Shown piece by piece: positions 25,989 to 38,928 of a stretch of DNA of 64,000 nt. This DNA comes from Mercenaria mercenaria (taxonomy: Eukaryota > Mollusca > Bivalvia > Venerida > Veneridae): assembly GCF_021730395.1 (NCBI RefSeq), contig NC_069367.1, positions 12,894,501 to 12,958,500 of the forward strand. Reading direction: 5' to 3'. Numbering within the stretch: the first letter of the stretch is position 1; each line of letters opens with the position of its first letter. The notes beneath the pieces were generated by a model that saw nothing but the letters and a program-made list of their open reading frames with translations, had not been told where the DNA came from and did no database searches. A program made the translations under genes and the position numbers.

Positions 25989-25989
<1 letters not shown>

Positions 25990-27803
25990 TTTTGTTTTTT
26001 CCCAAAAGTTAAGAAATATGTATAAAACATATCAGGAATCGTAGAACATTATGTTTATCCATTTTCCGGTCTATAGTTGCCCGTTTCCCATAATTGTTTT
26101 CGTATTATAGTGTAGTGACTTTGCATTCATATGACCAAAGAAAAAGAAAATGTGTCACATTGATGACACAACTCATTCCTGCTACAATTCAAAGTAATTG
26201 AAATCAAAATGTTACCGCTACTGAAACCACATAATGTATCGGCAACCAAGTATTCTTAACACCGTTAATTAATTTTGTTAAATTTCTTTTTTGTATCCAT
26301 TTTTTATATTTTATTTTTTTGATGAAAACAACCATAGCATTTTATATATTCACATACACTTGTCTACGTCATCAGCTCACAAAGACGTCGGAAGATGTCA
26401 TGCGGTGTTAATTAAACATGTATGAAGAGCACAGCTATATCTGGTTCTCAGTTAAGATATTAAGTGATTCTTTGAATGAGCGTAGTTGCGGATGAAGATA
26501 ACCGACCTATAATATCCAGTAACGAGGTTCTTCCAAACTGCATCTTCAACCATTACCAGTGAAAATAGCAAACAAACAGAAGCTGAAACACGGTACGCAA
26601 GCAAATATTTTCTGAATTCCATTTTACATAAAAAAGCTTAGATAAATACAAATGTGATGATAAATAAACAAGTCGTTTTGCTGCTGGAAATAGGGCTAAA
26701 TTTGTGTTAGGCATAATAGCTATTGTTACTCCATAGTTTTTGACATTATACGAATATTGCTTTTTTGGTGAGGTGTATATGTTGATTGTGAAATGTTCAG
26801 GCCTTCTGTTGCACTGGTTCAACATTTCATAATTATTATTCACAAATTGTCAGTGACAGTTCAGTCTTTCTCAACGATTTGGACCAGATAAGCTGTATTT
26901 TCTCTTTCTGAAAGCTGTGAAAGTGTTTCATTCCCTTACGTGATATCTGCGAGAAATAACTGTCTTTTCCAAAATAATATTTACAGTACAACGAGCCTTC
27001 ACATTCTACATCAGATCTTTAGGGCACTGATAAAGAAATATTTATTACAGTGTCAAGAGTATTTTAACTTTTGTTTGTGACTTTAACTGCTCAGCACACG
27101 CTCTTTTTGTGAAAAAAATGCTAGCTTTATCAATATAGGTAGAAACATACTTTCTTGTATTAAATTCATTTCCATTCGAGAAAGTCTTGTAAGCATTTAC
27201 TGAATGAACTCTATAGAATATTGCTTTAAAATACACACAAAATTCTACTGATTATCTCGAATTAAGCTAGAGCTGTATATCTTTGTGATGACATTATAAT
27301 TTTAAATTCATTTTGACTATTTAGGAGCTCTGTTTTATTCATTCATTTGTTATATATAGCTGTAAATGTTTCTATGATGCCCTAAAGTTATACAAACGTG
27401 CAGTAATTTAAGTTGTCTTTCATTCTAAATAGACCTTTTTGCATTATTATATACACGATTACCTCCTCACCTTTAATACACTTAGATAAAAAAATTAATC
27501 ATGGATATTATCTTCTACAGTGAAACTGTCCAAAATAAGAGACGACTACACTATGACTGCCGAAAATAAAAGCTATTAAAATGTGTCTTGTTCCACAAGA
27601 ATAAATGTCATAAATGGGGCTTTACAAAACATGTAGATGAAAAGCTAAAGGATAGCGTAGATATTTCATCGCAGTGATTTTAGTTATACGAATGAAATGT
27701 TTATAAACTTACCAACTATGGCGGGAAGAAGGTTTTTGTTCAACAGCTTTTTATACATTTTCATGAGTTTTAATCTTTACGAAGAGTTTGAAACATGCCG
27801 GTG

Positions 27804-27847
<44 letters not shown>
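27804..27847. repeat. Poly(A) tract
   Basis: Run of about 44 A. It could be a retroposon tail, but no upstream body was recognised. Confidence 0.9.
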
Positions 27848-27849
<2 letters not shown>

Positions 27850-30510
27850 GGAGAAATATGCTACTTTAGAAAGTATATTTTGATACAATATTATGAGTTA
27901 CTCTTGATTAGAAAAGTATCTCCATATGCCAACTCAATTTTTTGTTTCTTTTCGAAGTGTTTTTCATCAATTATCATCAAAAATACGACTACGATGGGTG
28001 TTAAAGTATGAAAGCAATTAGGTCAATTTTCAGAAGTGCTTAACAAACATTGCCAAAATAATTATATATATCCTAATCCTTCAAAGTAGTCACAACCATG
28101 TGATATACAATGTCTCAGTCTTATAAACCGATCTTTAAAGGCGTTTAATATAATCTTTTCGAGGTATTCCTTTCAGACACTGTAAAATAGCCGAACCGAG
28201 ATTTTTGCGCGTTTGATATTTTCTTCCAGCAAAGTTTCTTTTTTTTTTTTCTTGAAGAGGATGCAAAATTAAGAAAATCCTGTTTTTCATGTTCTTTTCA
28301 ATATATGTCCCGGTTACCATGGAAACGAGAATGCAAATCCTAAACCCGTCTAATTTAAGAAAAAGCAAGTGCGAATGCATATTTTGTTATCTGGAAAGTA
28401 CTAGAAAGTGTCATTTATTTACGTACTTGCAAATTTTAAAGGCAAGTGAACAAGGTTTCATACCAAACCAATATTTCTAAATATTTATTTGATTCTTGTA
28501 TGATATAGACTTTCATCTGAAGAAATATATTTATGGAGCAAAACATATGTTGATATTATGATCTACATCTTGAAAAGTGCACACGTCTCAGCAGAAAAGT
28601 ATATTTGTTTGTATGAAGGGAAGATGAGATTTCAAAAAGAAACATAAATTGTAGGCGGTCATTCAGACACATTCTCGCAGATTTTGGACAAAGTTGATGC
28701 TTTTGGGTACTTTTCCTATTTTTGTTACCTCCCCTTGATGCTCTTCATTTAGGAAGCCACAATGAGCTTAACTAAGTTTACTTCCTATATTATGCTGAAA
28801 TCAGATTTCTACTCGAATTTTACAAATGTTTAATATATTAATACAATGACAGTCAGAGATTTTATGCTATATTGGCATGTGATGTTTGGATGTGTCCCTT
28901 CAAATTAAGTTCACGTTTGATATCTGCTGAATACCGACATTGTTTGGAAAAAATTCTCTGGCAGAAAAGAGTCTAAACTGTGGATAGAAATGTATCTGTT
29001 TATCTCCATAAGTGAAGTTTATATCAACAGATTGAAGGATCAATATTAAAGGATAACACTACAATGAAAACAGGTGACTGTCAGAATAGTTTATGTATTA
29101 ATCTGACATATAAAAATTTCAAGCTATGCACGATATTTGCTCACTTTCTTCAACAGGTTCAAAGACAGTTCAGAGGTTATTTTCTTAAACATTGGACAGA
29201 CATTTCTTATCATTTTACCAAGATAACACTTTCGGGCGTTTTTTCATCATTTTGGGATACCATGCACCAACACCTGTGGAGTTGGGAAAATGCATTCAGA
29301 AATTGTGTAATGTGGAAATTTTCAAAATTACCAAAAGCTATATTGAGCTATTTTTTTTATGTAAAATAATAATGGATGGATAACATTTCAGTAATTGATC
29401 AATACTATAAATATTGTTTTAATAACATTAATATACATACAAATTTGCAAAACCATTTTGAAACATTAAACACCTATATAAGGTAACACATGTAGGAAAT
29501 TAAAATTCAGAATTTGGAAAGACTATTAGGTCATATAAAAGTAGTTCAGAAGTGATAGATACATGATTACTATACAAAATGTATGTTGTAAATTCAGATA
29601 TTCAGATTTAAAATATTCATGCATGCAACTGAAATATACCAGACCACTTTTATGTGACTTTAGTAGAGAGAAAAATATATTATATCAACAGTAATCACCA
29701 GCTATTTGAACAATTACCTGTTAAAATAAGAATGAATTTCAAATTTCTAAAGTCACTTATTTTCATTGGGGATAACTATTCAAGACAAGCAAAGTTAACC
29801 ATAATTGCCTCGTTTATATTCATAAATACAATTTATGAAAGAATGCAATAACGAGGCACAATAAAAGACATATGGTCAAGTAGATAAAGATCACCGTAAC
29901 CTGCTGTGAGTGAAAGCTTGACAATAAAATAGTTGACTTGTCATATAACAAAGGATGAACGCCAATTGGTCTACTTTTATCTAAGATGACAATCAGCAAA
30001 ATAATCATAAATGGATGCTGGTGGGGTGAAATTGAGGGTGTGTTAATGATGCGGACAAAATAAGATGAATGAGTAATAGATGTTTAGATATGTTCACTTT
30101 GCAAACAATCTCTGCAAACATATGTCGGAGTATACATATCTGACATTACTAGTGTTGTAAATATTGTAAAAATTTCAAAAGTAAAGGAATATTTCATAAA
30201 TGTATACCTTATAAACGGTTAAATAAATAATGTCTATATACATATAGATATCAATGCATGTCTATGCCATCGCATTCTGATTGAAAAGTTATTTGAAACC
30301 AAAGAGTAAGAGTAAAGAACATACGAGGTACGCTGTTTTAATCTTTTAAATATAATCGATTTATTTGTAGTGTCGGTGTTACAATAAACCATAAGAGTAA
30401 GAAAATCAATGTTTAAAATTAACGAAATTAATCAAGATTTCTTGTTAAAAACCTGCTAATACATTTGTGCTTGAGACAAAATTAACATTCATAACTACAT
30501 ACATACGTCA

Positions 30511-30790
30511 GCCCGCAAGCTAAGCTCAGTAGGTAAAGTGTGTGTCTACGGATCGCACGCTCCTGAGTTCGGTCCTCGTGCTGGGCGTATGTTCTCCATG
30601 ACATTTTTTAAACATCATTGTGTCTGAAATCATTAATCCTCTACCACTTATTCACGTTGGGAAGTTGGCGGTTACTTGCGTAGGACAATTTTGTTCTGGT
30701 ACATTATCCAGGAACACTGGTTAGGTTAACTGCTTGCTGTAACATGACTGAGATACTGTTCAAAAACGGCGTGAAACCCACAAACAAACA
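30511..30790 (+). repeat. tRNA-derived SINE, copy 1
   Basis: The tRNA-like head has GCCCGCAAGCTAAGCTCAGT, an A box around CTCAGTAGGTAAAGTG and a B box GAGTTCGGTCC, closing with TGCTGGGC. The body shares CATTGTGTCTGA, GTTGGCGGTTACTTGC, TCTGGTACA and ACTGGTTAGGTTAACTGC with the copy at 61.75 kb. It ends in an ACAAACAA-type tail. A Pol III-transcribed retroposon by architecture; the conserved body may be one of the metazoan SINE central domains, but I cannot say which. Confidence 0.8.
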
Positions 30791-33011
30791 ATCAAACATG
30801 CATACGACAGTCTTCGATCAAATTATTAACGTAATATAAAGCCACTTAATCAAGTGAGATACACTTGCATTGTAATCAAAGATAAGTTCAATCATTACTG
30901 CAATCGACCTACTGACTTTTTAATATATTTTTGATTATACGCTTGAACATATTATTTGATTTTAGTGACACAGATATTTTTATACTCAGTAAACTAGTAA
31001 AAGCATGAAGCAAATGCATCGACATAATGTACAATGCCTGAATTTGGTGATTTTAGAAAATGATATTTTCACAAAGAAGAAAAGACGTAGAGCTAGACAG
31101 CGCCCGTATGCTATAAAGCTATGGAAAAAGGTTATGTTTTTAAGATTAGATTGAATTGCAGTGTTTCATTTTACTCTACCTTGAACAGGCGTACATGAAA
31201 CTATAGGTGTAATGTTCCAATCATGATATGCGGAGTGTCAAATGGGTACGGAAACTAAGCAGACGCGATGTTTTTGGTATAGAACATGTTAGAATAAATT
31301 CATTTAAATTCATGTTTATTTTTTTTTTTAATAAATATCTTTTGATGACTGATCAATCGATTTTATTAGCAGTATTTACTTTAGACATCGTGGAGTAAAA
31401 GGTCGTTGAAAACATTTGCTTGCTTAAAGATTATTTTACTCACTGGAACAGCGATGTTAAGCAAGAGAGCGATTATCATACATGGGGAAAAAGGTCGATA
31501 ATGTTGAAGCAAGGAAACAAGGAGAGTTATAACAGAAGTGCCGGAGTACAAAATGCATATGACAGAGTCAAACATCATGACAGGAACATTTCTTATTCCG
31601 TTCGAAAACAATGAAGTATTTTAGCGTGATTTTTGCATAAAGTAAGCTTTCCTCCGGCAAATAGCCACACTACATATTAGAAAATTACATTATCGTATAG
31701 CTTCCAAAGGCCCTGTTTTATTAAATAAAAGCAACCTTCTTGAATCAAATCAAAACCCCTCAACTGAATTTATCGCCGTATCAACGGTAACATTTGCTCA
31801 ACGCCATTGGGACATTTGACGAATTTTCAAAGTCCGTGCTTTCCTGCGAGTGGGCCTTTGAGCGAAGAATTTTATGAGCCGTGGGGATGCACGTTTTTAT
31901 TTTTTGTTTGTTCTTTTTTCCTGCATTACCTTAACCTTTATTAACCTTTAGCCTGCTTATATACAAACGTTACAAAGAATGGTTAAGTGACGTTATTAAA
32001 AGCAGGCACTTACTTCTATTGCAATATAACATAACATGGTAAAAGTCAGATTATTGAGTTTCACCTGTTCAAGAAATGTCAACACTGTTGGTAAATATGA
32101 ATGAATAGTAAGGAAAACATATCTATCAAAGTGCCTCAGTTAGAACTAAGTAGAAACTACTTGATGAACTGATATCTATTTCGTTACATAGTACAACTAA
32201 ACGAGCTTCCTATGCGCAATGCGTATGAATATGCATATATAAGTCAATATGTTTAATGAAAGTTATAGCGTATGCGAGCATATATACTATAAGAAATATA
32301 ATAATATTTTGGTAATAAATATAACTTTTATCAACCAAATAATTATTTCAAATCAATATTTAATCTATTATATAAACATCACGAGCTGAAACAAACTTGA
32401 AAGTTTAAAAAGCAAGGAATGTTTTAAAATATATCCTATGGCTAACTTTAACTTTAGATATTTCCTTCAAGTATATAAAACTTCATCAAATGTATTGAAT
32501 TTGACTAAATATATTACTTAGTTGACATATAAGGTTACAATCCTAAACAAATGTAGTGCAGCAACAGTTGATTGTTTACAAAAATACCAAGCAAGTACTG
32601 TGGTAGTACAAAGTTGGGCTTTGTCCATTTATACATGAACAATGTAAGCGGCTGACTTCTCATACAACAGAACGAAAACATAGAAATAGTGGGTATGCTT
32701 GCTTTTTTCATAAGTTATTTGGAGAAAATACATGAATCTAGACAGATGACTACAAAAGACAACTAAATTCAAGATGAAATATTTCAGTAAATAATTTCAA
32801 TTTGCTTATTTCTCAAAAACCTTTTATATTTACTGATCGTCACATGTATTAACATGATACATATAAAGTATCATTGAACATACAGAAATATTGTTAAATT
32901 TTAACAGTAATAAACTGTATATCGCATATTCATCACTTTACCGTCTTCTTAATTGTAACCGGGCACATCTGTTTTTCATTTGGCTTTCCATTAGATAAAA
33001 ACCAGCTATTT
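30791..33011. other. Gene-poor AT-rich interval
   Basis: No exon or known repeat recognised. Two opposite open frames at 31.38-31.61 kb overlap each other and show no domain. Confidence 0.4.
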
Positions 33012-33140
33012 GAGTCGCACGATGGGAAAGCCAACATAGTCCATTTGCGACCAGCATTGATTAAGACCAGTCTGGTCTAGTGAGGATACACGCTGTTCGT
33101 TAACGTTTCCTGTAATTTTAATAGGTTTTGAAAGTGAAGA
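33012..33140. mobile_element. Decayed half copy of the palindromic MITE
   Basis: GAGTCGCACGATGGGAAAGC and TTTGCGACCAGCATTGAT match the left arm of the 5.04-kb family with many substitutions, up to AATAGGTTTTGAAAGTGAAG. The right arm is missing, so this is an old truncated copy. Confidence 0.75.
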
Positions 33141-33629
33141 TTTTGAAAAATGAGCCAGGAACTGTACAAAAAATTGCATTTTTGATATCATGTTTAAATA
33201 TAAGCAAAAGCTGATCTTCACCCAATGTACAATTAATCCAATCCTCAAATGCAGAAAATGGCGTCGAAAAGAAACAGGTTTAAGTTTAGCCCCTTATAGC
33301 TGGGAGATATAAAACGCATATAAATATGAGCATGTGTACATTGATATTGAATATGTATGCAGTGAGATGTTGAAATGTTTATGGCAGTTTGGAGTTTCCT
33401 GAAGCGCACTTCGTCAAATTGTTAAGCAAAATATATCATTGAATAATTAATCTTTTGGTTTACCATCGATAAGAGCAGAGCTATATATGTATTTGTAGTC
33501 TTAAAGCTAAGGAAATGTCAACTTGCACATTCGCAAGCGATACACGTGAAAATACTAAGGAAGCTCAGAGTGGACATGTGATATAATAAAAAAGAAAATC
33601 ACGATACAACTAGGAGAAGATGTTTACAC

Positions 33630-33810
33630 CCGACCACGAGATATAACAAGGAAAAAGGAACTATCTCATGGCCACGAAGTATAAAACGAACAAAAAGAAC
33701 TTGTTTCCATTTAAATAAAGAAAAACAGAATGATGCCCTGTGGCCATGAGATAAAAAAGAAAAGAAAATGAAGAAAGAACTCGTGGCAACAAGATAAAAA
33801 AAAATAGTTT
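33630..33810. repeat. Degenerate short tandem repeat
   Basis: Blocks of the form GTGGCCATGAGATAAAA followed by purine-rich AAGAAAAGAAA recur at about 33,633, 33,669, 33,742 and 33,784 with irregular spacing. Purine-rich low complexity; no coding. Confidence 0.6.
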
Positions 33811-34756
33811 ATTCCTGGTCAAGCGAAGGCAACGTTTTGTGTTTCTATTCAAAATAAATCGAAAAAATTCAAATTATTAATAGAACTGTGAGCTTTTGTG
33901 TAACGGATTACTACTAAGTTATCTACAAATCGATGTCTCCTATGAGATTATTAAAAATGTTTGGATATAACACGGATAACAATGAAAATGTGGGTAACAA
34001 TAACTTGGTAACAAACCAAACTGGCGGTTATCAACACGCCAGTATTACACTTAAACGTGATCTTATATCAGTGGTTATCTTGCGAGACTCTAGCGTGTTG
34101 TGAAGCCTAAACGGGACTCAAGTGAGTAGATCAAGAATTAGGAATTGTATAATGAGCTAGGATCATTGATTAATGCTAAGCATATCACATGAATACTGCA
34201 CGTGAATTGTATGAGGAATATTTACCTTGATGATTTAGACGACAAGGCCACATTTATTACCTGTGTGGTCACTTAAATGGGTAAAACATTATCAATTTTA
34301 AAGGCCAATCCCATGCGATTTGACTCCTAACAGCTCACCAGGATAAGAATTTAAGATACACCGTTATCGGTCGACGTATGTTTTCAATCCATATGATATA
34401 GTTGCGAACTATGCCTGTATTGTACAAGGAGAAATATTCTTTCAAGTTTTCAGTTTGTTTGTTTGTTTTGGGTTTAAGGCCGTTTTCAAGCTTTCGTGTC
34501 TGATAATATGTCTTTTATATGGGATTACGCAGTGGGCTGGCTTCCTCACATAGATAAACCAGTTTCATAGGTTTGATAAAAGTCATTCCTACCATTTGGC
34601 CATGACTTCGTGTTATTTTTATGCAGCATAGTGGCCTCATCTGTACGATAGAATGATACAGTATCTATTTCTCTGTAACTTAGATTTTTGATAAAATTAT
34701 TTTGATAAAGTGTCATCAAAGCTATGGGCAAAATTTGTGACATCCAGGGTTTTACG

Positions 34757-34826
34757 GTGCAGGCTGATCTTGGCCAGCACTGGTCGCAAAGGCAGAATAA
34801 CTTGCCGCCAGCAGGCTAAAGGTTGA
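34757..34826 (-). mobile_element. Truncated copy of the 48-kb MITE family
   Basis: GTGCAGGCTGATCTTGG, TGGTCGCAAAGGCAGAAT and CCAGCAGGCTAAAGGTT are the reverse complement of the left part of the element at 48,088-48,292. Only one arm remains. Confidence 0.75.
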
Positions 34827-35199
34827 ATAACATAATAGTATATTGGTGCAAGTTTATCTATTAATCAATAAGTTCTTAATGCTATGTTTGCCCTAGAATG
34901 TTTTTATGACACAGCATTTACTTTTATTTTATTCACATTAGTTACAACCTATGTATAAGGGTAGAGTATAAGGGTGTCCTTATACTTCCTTGCTACTGAG
35001 CTAGCTTTAAAAGCGGCGTGGTAGAGTATCAACTTAGGTGTACATGAGAAGTGTTAGTAAAAAAAGTTATATATGTACATATTATCACGGGTTACATTGT
35101 TAAAACCTTTAATCCGACAAAGAAATTTTGGGTTGATCTTTTTTTCTGGCAATCGAAACAATGAAAAGCAAACATAAAAAAACAACAACATTTTTTTTT

Positions 35200-35322
35200 C
35201 ACACAGCGGGGACCGGCCAACACGTGAAGTTCCGTATAACGTACACCGGCTTTTAGACGTGATATAGAAAAATGTCGCGCGGAATGAACACAGCAATACT
35301 AAATGCAAATTTCGGTAGGTAT
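35200..35322 (+). promoter_or_regulatory. Possible CG-richer first exon/promoter
   Basis: A local island of CG dinucleotides in AT-rich DNA includes ACCGGCCAACACGTG and ATGTCGCGCGGAATG, and a donor-like TTTCG|GTAGGT follows. The downstream gene needs at least one 5' non-coding exon upstream of 42,181, and this is a candidate. There is no direct evidence of transcription; it could be chance. Confidence 0.15.
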
Positions 35323-35526
35323 AAGCTAATTTTATCTTAGTATTTCAGATTCAGGTAATTCCATTTCATATCATTCAACAGATGACAAGTTCCTGGATGC
35401 TGTTTTCATATTTATAAACGTATTGACTATTATGAGTGCAGGCGTCTTCGGATGAGAACAAGTAATTCGGACTGGTGTCAGTGGTCTAACGCAGTCAGCT
35501 TTTGGGCTATTCCAGATAATATCTGA

Positions 35527-36130
35527 ACCCCCCCCCCCCCCCATGGAAGGCACTTTTTTTTGTCCAAGGTGGGTATTTCCTGGCAGTTGTCCAGGGGGGT
35601 CTGTCCAGGGGGGTGTTCTGGAAACGGTTTGTCCAAGGGGGTCTTTTTGGGCAAAAATGCCTCCCATAGTCCTGTCCAGGGGGGTCTGTCCAAGGGGTGT
35701 TCTCGAAAGAGTTTGTCCAAGGGGGTCTTTTTGGGCAAAAATGCCTTCCATAGGCTTGTCCAGGGGGGTCTGTCCAAGGGGGGTTCTCGAAAAAGTTTGT
35801 CCAAGGGGGTCTTTTTGGGCAAAAATGCCTTCCATATGCTTGTCCAGGGGGGTCTGTCAAAGGGGGTTCTCGAAAGAGTTTGTCCAAGGGGGTCTTTTTG
35901 GGCAAAAATGCCTTCCATAGGCTTGTCCAGCGGGGTTTGTCCAAGGGGGGTTCTCGAATGAGTTTGTTCAATGGGGTCTTTTTGGGCAAAAATGGCTTCC
36001 GTAGGCTTGTCCGGGGGGGGGGGGGGATGGGGGTGCGGATCTGTCCAAGGGGGGTTCTGGAAACAGTTTGTCAGAGTTTACATGTCAAGTTCGTCCAAGG
36101 ATCTGTCCAAGGGGGGTTCTGGAAACAGTT
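35527..36130. repeat. 84-bp tandem repeat (minisatellite)
   Basis: The unit TCTTTTTGGGCAAAAATGCC recurs at about 35,642, 35,726, 35,810, 35,893 and 35,977, that is every 83-84 bp, with TTGTCCAGGGGGGTCTGTCC between. Because 84 is a multiple of three, several frames stay open on both strands, giving 28-residue repeating peptides in up to six frames. None has a splice or start context, so I treat them as artefacts. G runs of variable length and a C run at 35,527-35,542 flank it. Confidence 0.85.
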
Positions 36131-36630
36131 TGTCAGAGAGGGTATTTTCAGGCAAAAAAGCCTTCCAACGTCTTGTCCAGGGGTTTCTCTAAAGAGTTTG
36201 TCCAATTTAGATTGTCTCAAAGGTCAAGGTCACATTTAGAGGTAAAAGGTTAACATATCTTTTTTCCTGTTGTGTCCATCTCTCTGCTATCCACTAAGGG
36301 ATTTTTATATTATTCTCGATATCACTCATCTCGCGTCATCTCTAATTTCGCAGTATTTGAGTTGCACTGCCTACGTGGTGTGTCAGAGAGGGTATTTTCA
36401 GGCAAAAAAGCCTTCCAACGTCTTGTCCAGGGGTTTCTCTAAAGAGTTTGTCCAATTTAGATTGTCTCAAAGGTCAAGGTCACATTTAGAGGTAAAAGGT
36501 TAACATATCTTTTTTCCTGTTGTGTCCATCTCTCTGCTATCCACTAAGGGATTTTTATATTATTCTCGATATCACTCATCTCGCGTCATCTCTAATTTCG
36601 CAGTATTTGAGTTGCACTGCCTACGTGGTG
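36131..36630. repeat. Perfect 250-bp tandem duplication
   Basis: Bases 36,131-36,380 and 36,381-36,630 are identical by reading. Each copy starts TGTCAGAGAGGGTATTTTCA and ends GCCTACGTGGTG. The copy contains AAAGGTCAAGGTCACA and a TTCCTGTTGTGTCCATCTC core. TTTACATGTCAAGTTCG, present before the array at 36,077, recurs just after it at 36,631. Very recent duplication, or an assembly artefact. Confidence 0.9.
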
Positions 36631-36739
36631 TTTACATGTCAAGTTCGTGACCTATTTTACACATGCTAGCAAAAAAATATTCTTTTCAGATGCTAGCAAA
36701 AAAATATTCTTTTCAGCAGTTACATTGCTAAATATTTTT

Positions 36740-36996
36740 ATGCATCCGAAGGGAGGTATATTAGTTTTCAACTGTCTGTTCGTTAGTTCGTTTGTTCGTC
36801 ACAATGGTAACTTTTTGCATGAAGGCACTTTACTCGCGAACCACTGCACCCAGGACCTTCAAACTTCACATGCTGATAGTACTTATTGAGTACACGACCC
36901 ATACTCACTTTGGGGTCACCAGGTCATAGGTCAAGTTCACCAAATCAAAGGTCAAGGTGCTTCAGGGGCATTTGTCACCATTAGTGACAGCTCTTG
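36740..36996 (+). mobile_element. Compact single-core Helentron/HINE-like element
   Basis: The 5' end ATGCATCCGAAG is mirrored imperfectly by CTTCAGGGGCAT near the 3' end. A GTTCGTTAGTTCG run, one core with AAAGGTCAAGGTGC, then hairpin TGTCACCATTAGTGACA and CTCTTG (36,991-36,996) follow. At about 257 bp it is the shortest complete example of the architecture in this window. Confidence 0.75.
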
Positions 36997-37407
36997 TTTT
37001 ACATATCTATCGCAAAAGCCCCCAAAAAAATCCATGAATTAAGCATTCATTTGCAATGTTTACAAGTTTGTCTGCCAGCTGATCAGCATTTGTCCTCATT
37101 ATTTATGCAAATTAGGTCCCACCTATAGGTTAGAGAACACCAAATTTTATGTAACATCCCCCAGCTACACAGAAATGAATGAAATATCGGTATAAGGCGA
37201 AACATCATAACGTCTAAACTCAACAGATATTGGGGGGGGGGGGGGGATTGGGGCCCCGGGACCATCTCCTAAAAATACACTCATGATACAGAGCAGCGAA
37301 TTGAAACATGTTAGATTAGTATCAGATAGAAAATATTCAGTAATAGTACAATTGTTAGGCTCCGATACATAATGACCACGCCCACGACTTTGTGGTGTAA
37401 ATTACTT

Positions 37408-37813
37408 GCAAAATATCTTGTGTGTCCACTACCCAGAGGAAAATATTTTCAATAGAGCCAATGTAAACTGATAATATAGAACATTTAAATTGGCGCTTAA
37501 CGACTTTTGAGTGTCCTGTTAGTTTGACTTAAGTCGCTTTTCAATGTTTTGTATATATTTAGTGTTTTTAACCTATGATGGTTTGGATTGCCACCATTGT
37601 TGAGCTATATTGCAAAATATCTTGTGTGTCCACTGCCCAGAGGAGAATATTTTCAATAGAGCCAATGTAAACTGATAATATAGAACATTTAAATTGGCGC
37701 TTAACGACTTTTGAGTGTCCTGTTAGTTTGACTTAAGTAGCTTTTCAATGTTTTGTATATATTTAGTGTTTTTAACCTATGATAGTTTGGATTGCCACCA
37801 TTGTTGAGCTATA
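37408..37813. repeat. 203-bp tandem duplication
   Basis: Two copies (37,408-37,610 and 37,611-37,813) start TGCAAAATATCTTGTGTGTC and end ATTGTTGAGCTATA. I see about four differences, so it is young but older than the 250-bp duplication. No coding. Confidence 0.9.
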
Positions 37814-38039
37814 CCGCGAAATTAGTGATGCTGACCTCACATGATGACAATGGCTGACTGTTGTTGTTTGAAGTACACATGGATGTTTCTTGAAAGATAT
37901 TGGATTCATTTTCACACAGTAATTGATGCATATGACATGAAATATTGTGTTATAGACTAGAAATACTCTGTTGTGTTATTTCTTGTTTAATGTCGTTATG
38001 TCAAATGTCAAGTGCCGCGACAATACAGATGGATGGTAT

Positions 38040-38928
38040 AATTGGCACAAATGTTCCCAGTGACGAGGCGACATGTCGTGCGCAAATCCTAGAGCCCTGG
38101 CTCAAAGGTCAAGGTCACAATTTGAGGTCAAAGGTCAACATGTCTTTTTTCCAGTCTGGTTCATAACTCTGCCATCCATTAAGGGATTTTTATATTGCTT
38201 GGCAGAAATGTTCCACATGATGAGACGATGTGTCACGCACAAAACCCAGACCCCTAGCTCAAAGGTCAAGGTCACAATTGGAAGTCAAATGTCAATAGGT
38301 TTTTTTTCTGTCTGGTTCAGAACTCTGTCATCCATCAAAGGATTACAGTATCACTCGGCATAAGTGTTCCCAATGATGAGAGAATATGTCATGCACAACA
38401 CCCAGAACCCTAGCTTAAAGGTCAAGGTCACACTTGAAGGTAAAAGGTTATTAAGATTGTTTTCCTGTCTGGTCTGTAACTGTGTCATGCAAAACAGGAT
38501 TTAAATCTCAGTTTGCACAAATATTCCGTTGGCTTTTTTCCTGTCCAGTCTGTAAGTCAACAATTCTTAAAGGGATTTTAATATTACTTGGCACAAATGT
38601 TCACCACCATGAGAGGTAGTGTCATGCACAAGAACCAGGGCCAGGTCAAGGTCACATTTGGAAGTCGAAGGTCAGATACAAGAATGACTTTGTCCATAGC
38701 ATTTCTTCTCTATGCATGGAGGGATTTTGATGTAACTTGGCACAATTTTTCACCACCATGAGACGGATGTCATGTGCAAGAACCAGGTCCCTAGGTCTAA
38801 AGTCAAGTTCACACTTACAGGTCAAAAGTCAAATTTAAGAATGACTTTGTCCAGCATTTCTTCTTCTTGCAGAGAGGGATTTTGATGTAACTTGGCTCAA
38901 ATGTTCACAACCATTAGGCACCCTTGTT
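38040..38928 (+). mobile_element. Degenerate tandem-core element, about 157-bp units
   Basis: CTCAAAGGTCAAGG-like positions 38,101, 38,258 and 38,414 give 156-157 bp spacing. GGGATTTTTATATTGCTTGG and CACAAATGTTC recur in each unit. Later units (38,560-38,900) are more divergent. It ends near CACCCTTGTTAG, a weak form of the CTCTTGTT end, directly abutting the next element. Confidence 0.65.

Larger units (their letters stand above)
22646..30510. other. Long gene-poor AT-rich interval
   Basis: About 7.9 kb with no repeat family or exon that I can defend. Homopolymers: poly(T) at 25,955-25,988 and poly(A) at 27,804-27,847. The largest open frame (29,064-29,369, plus) has no domain, skewed composition and an overlapping alternative frame. 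It is treated as chance. Confidence 0.4.

Noticed and set aside
29064-29383. 101-codon plus-strand frame with an overlapping 63-codon frame
   Set aside because: AT-rich composition, no recognisable domain, two frames equally open.
30511-30585. Functional tRNA gene
   Set aside because: Followed by a SINE body shared with 61.75 kb, and the D and anticodon arms are imperfect.
35371-35989. Several overlapping 125-160 codon frames on both strands
   Set aside because: They are frames through the 84-bp tandem repeat, which cannot acquire stops easily because the unit is a multiple of three. No splice, start or domain support.
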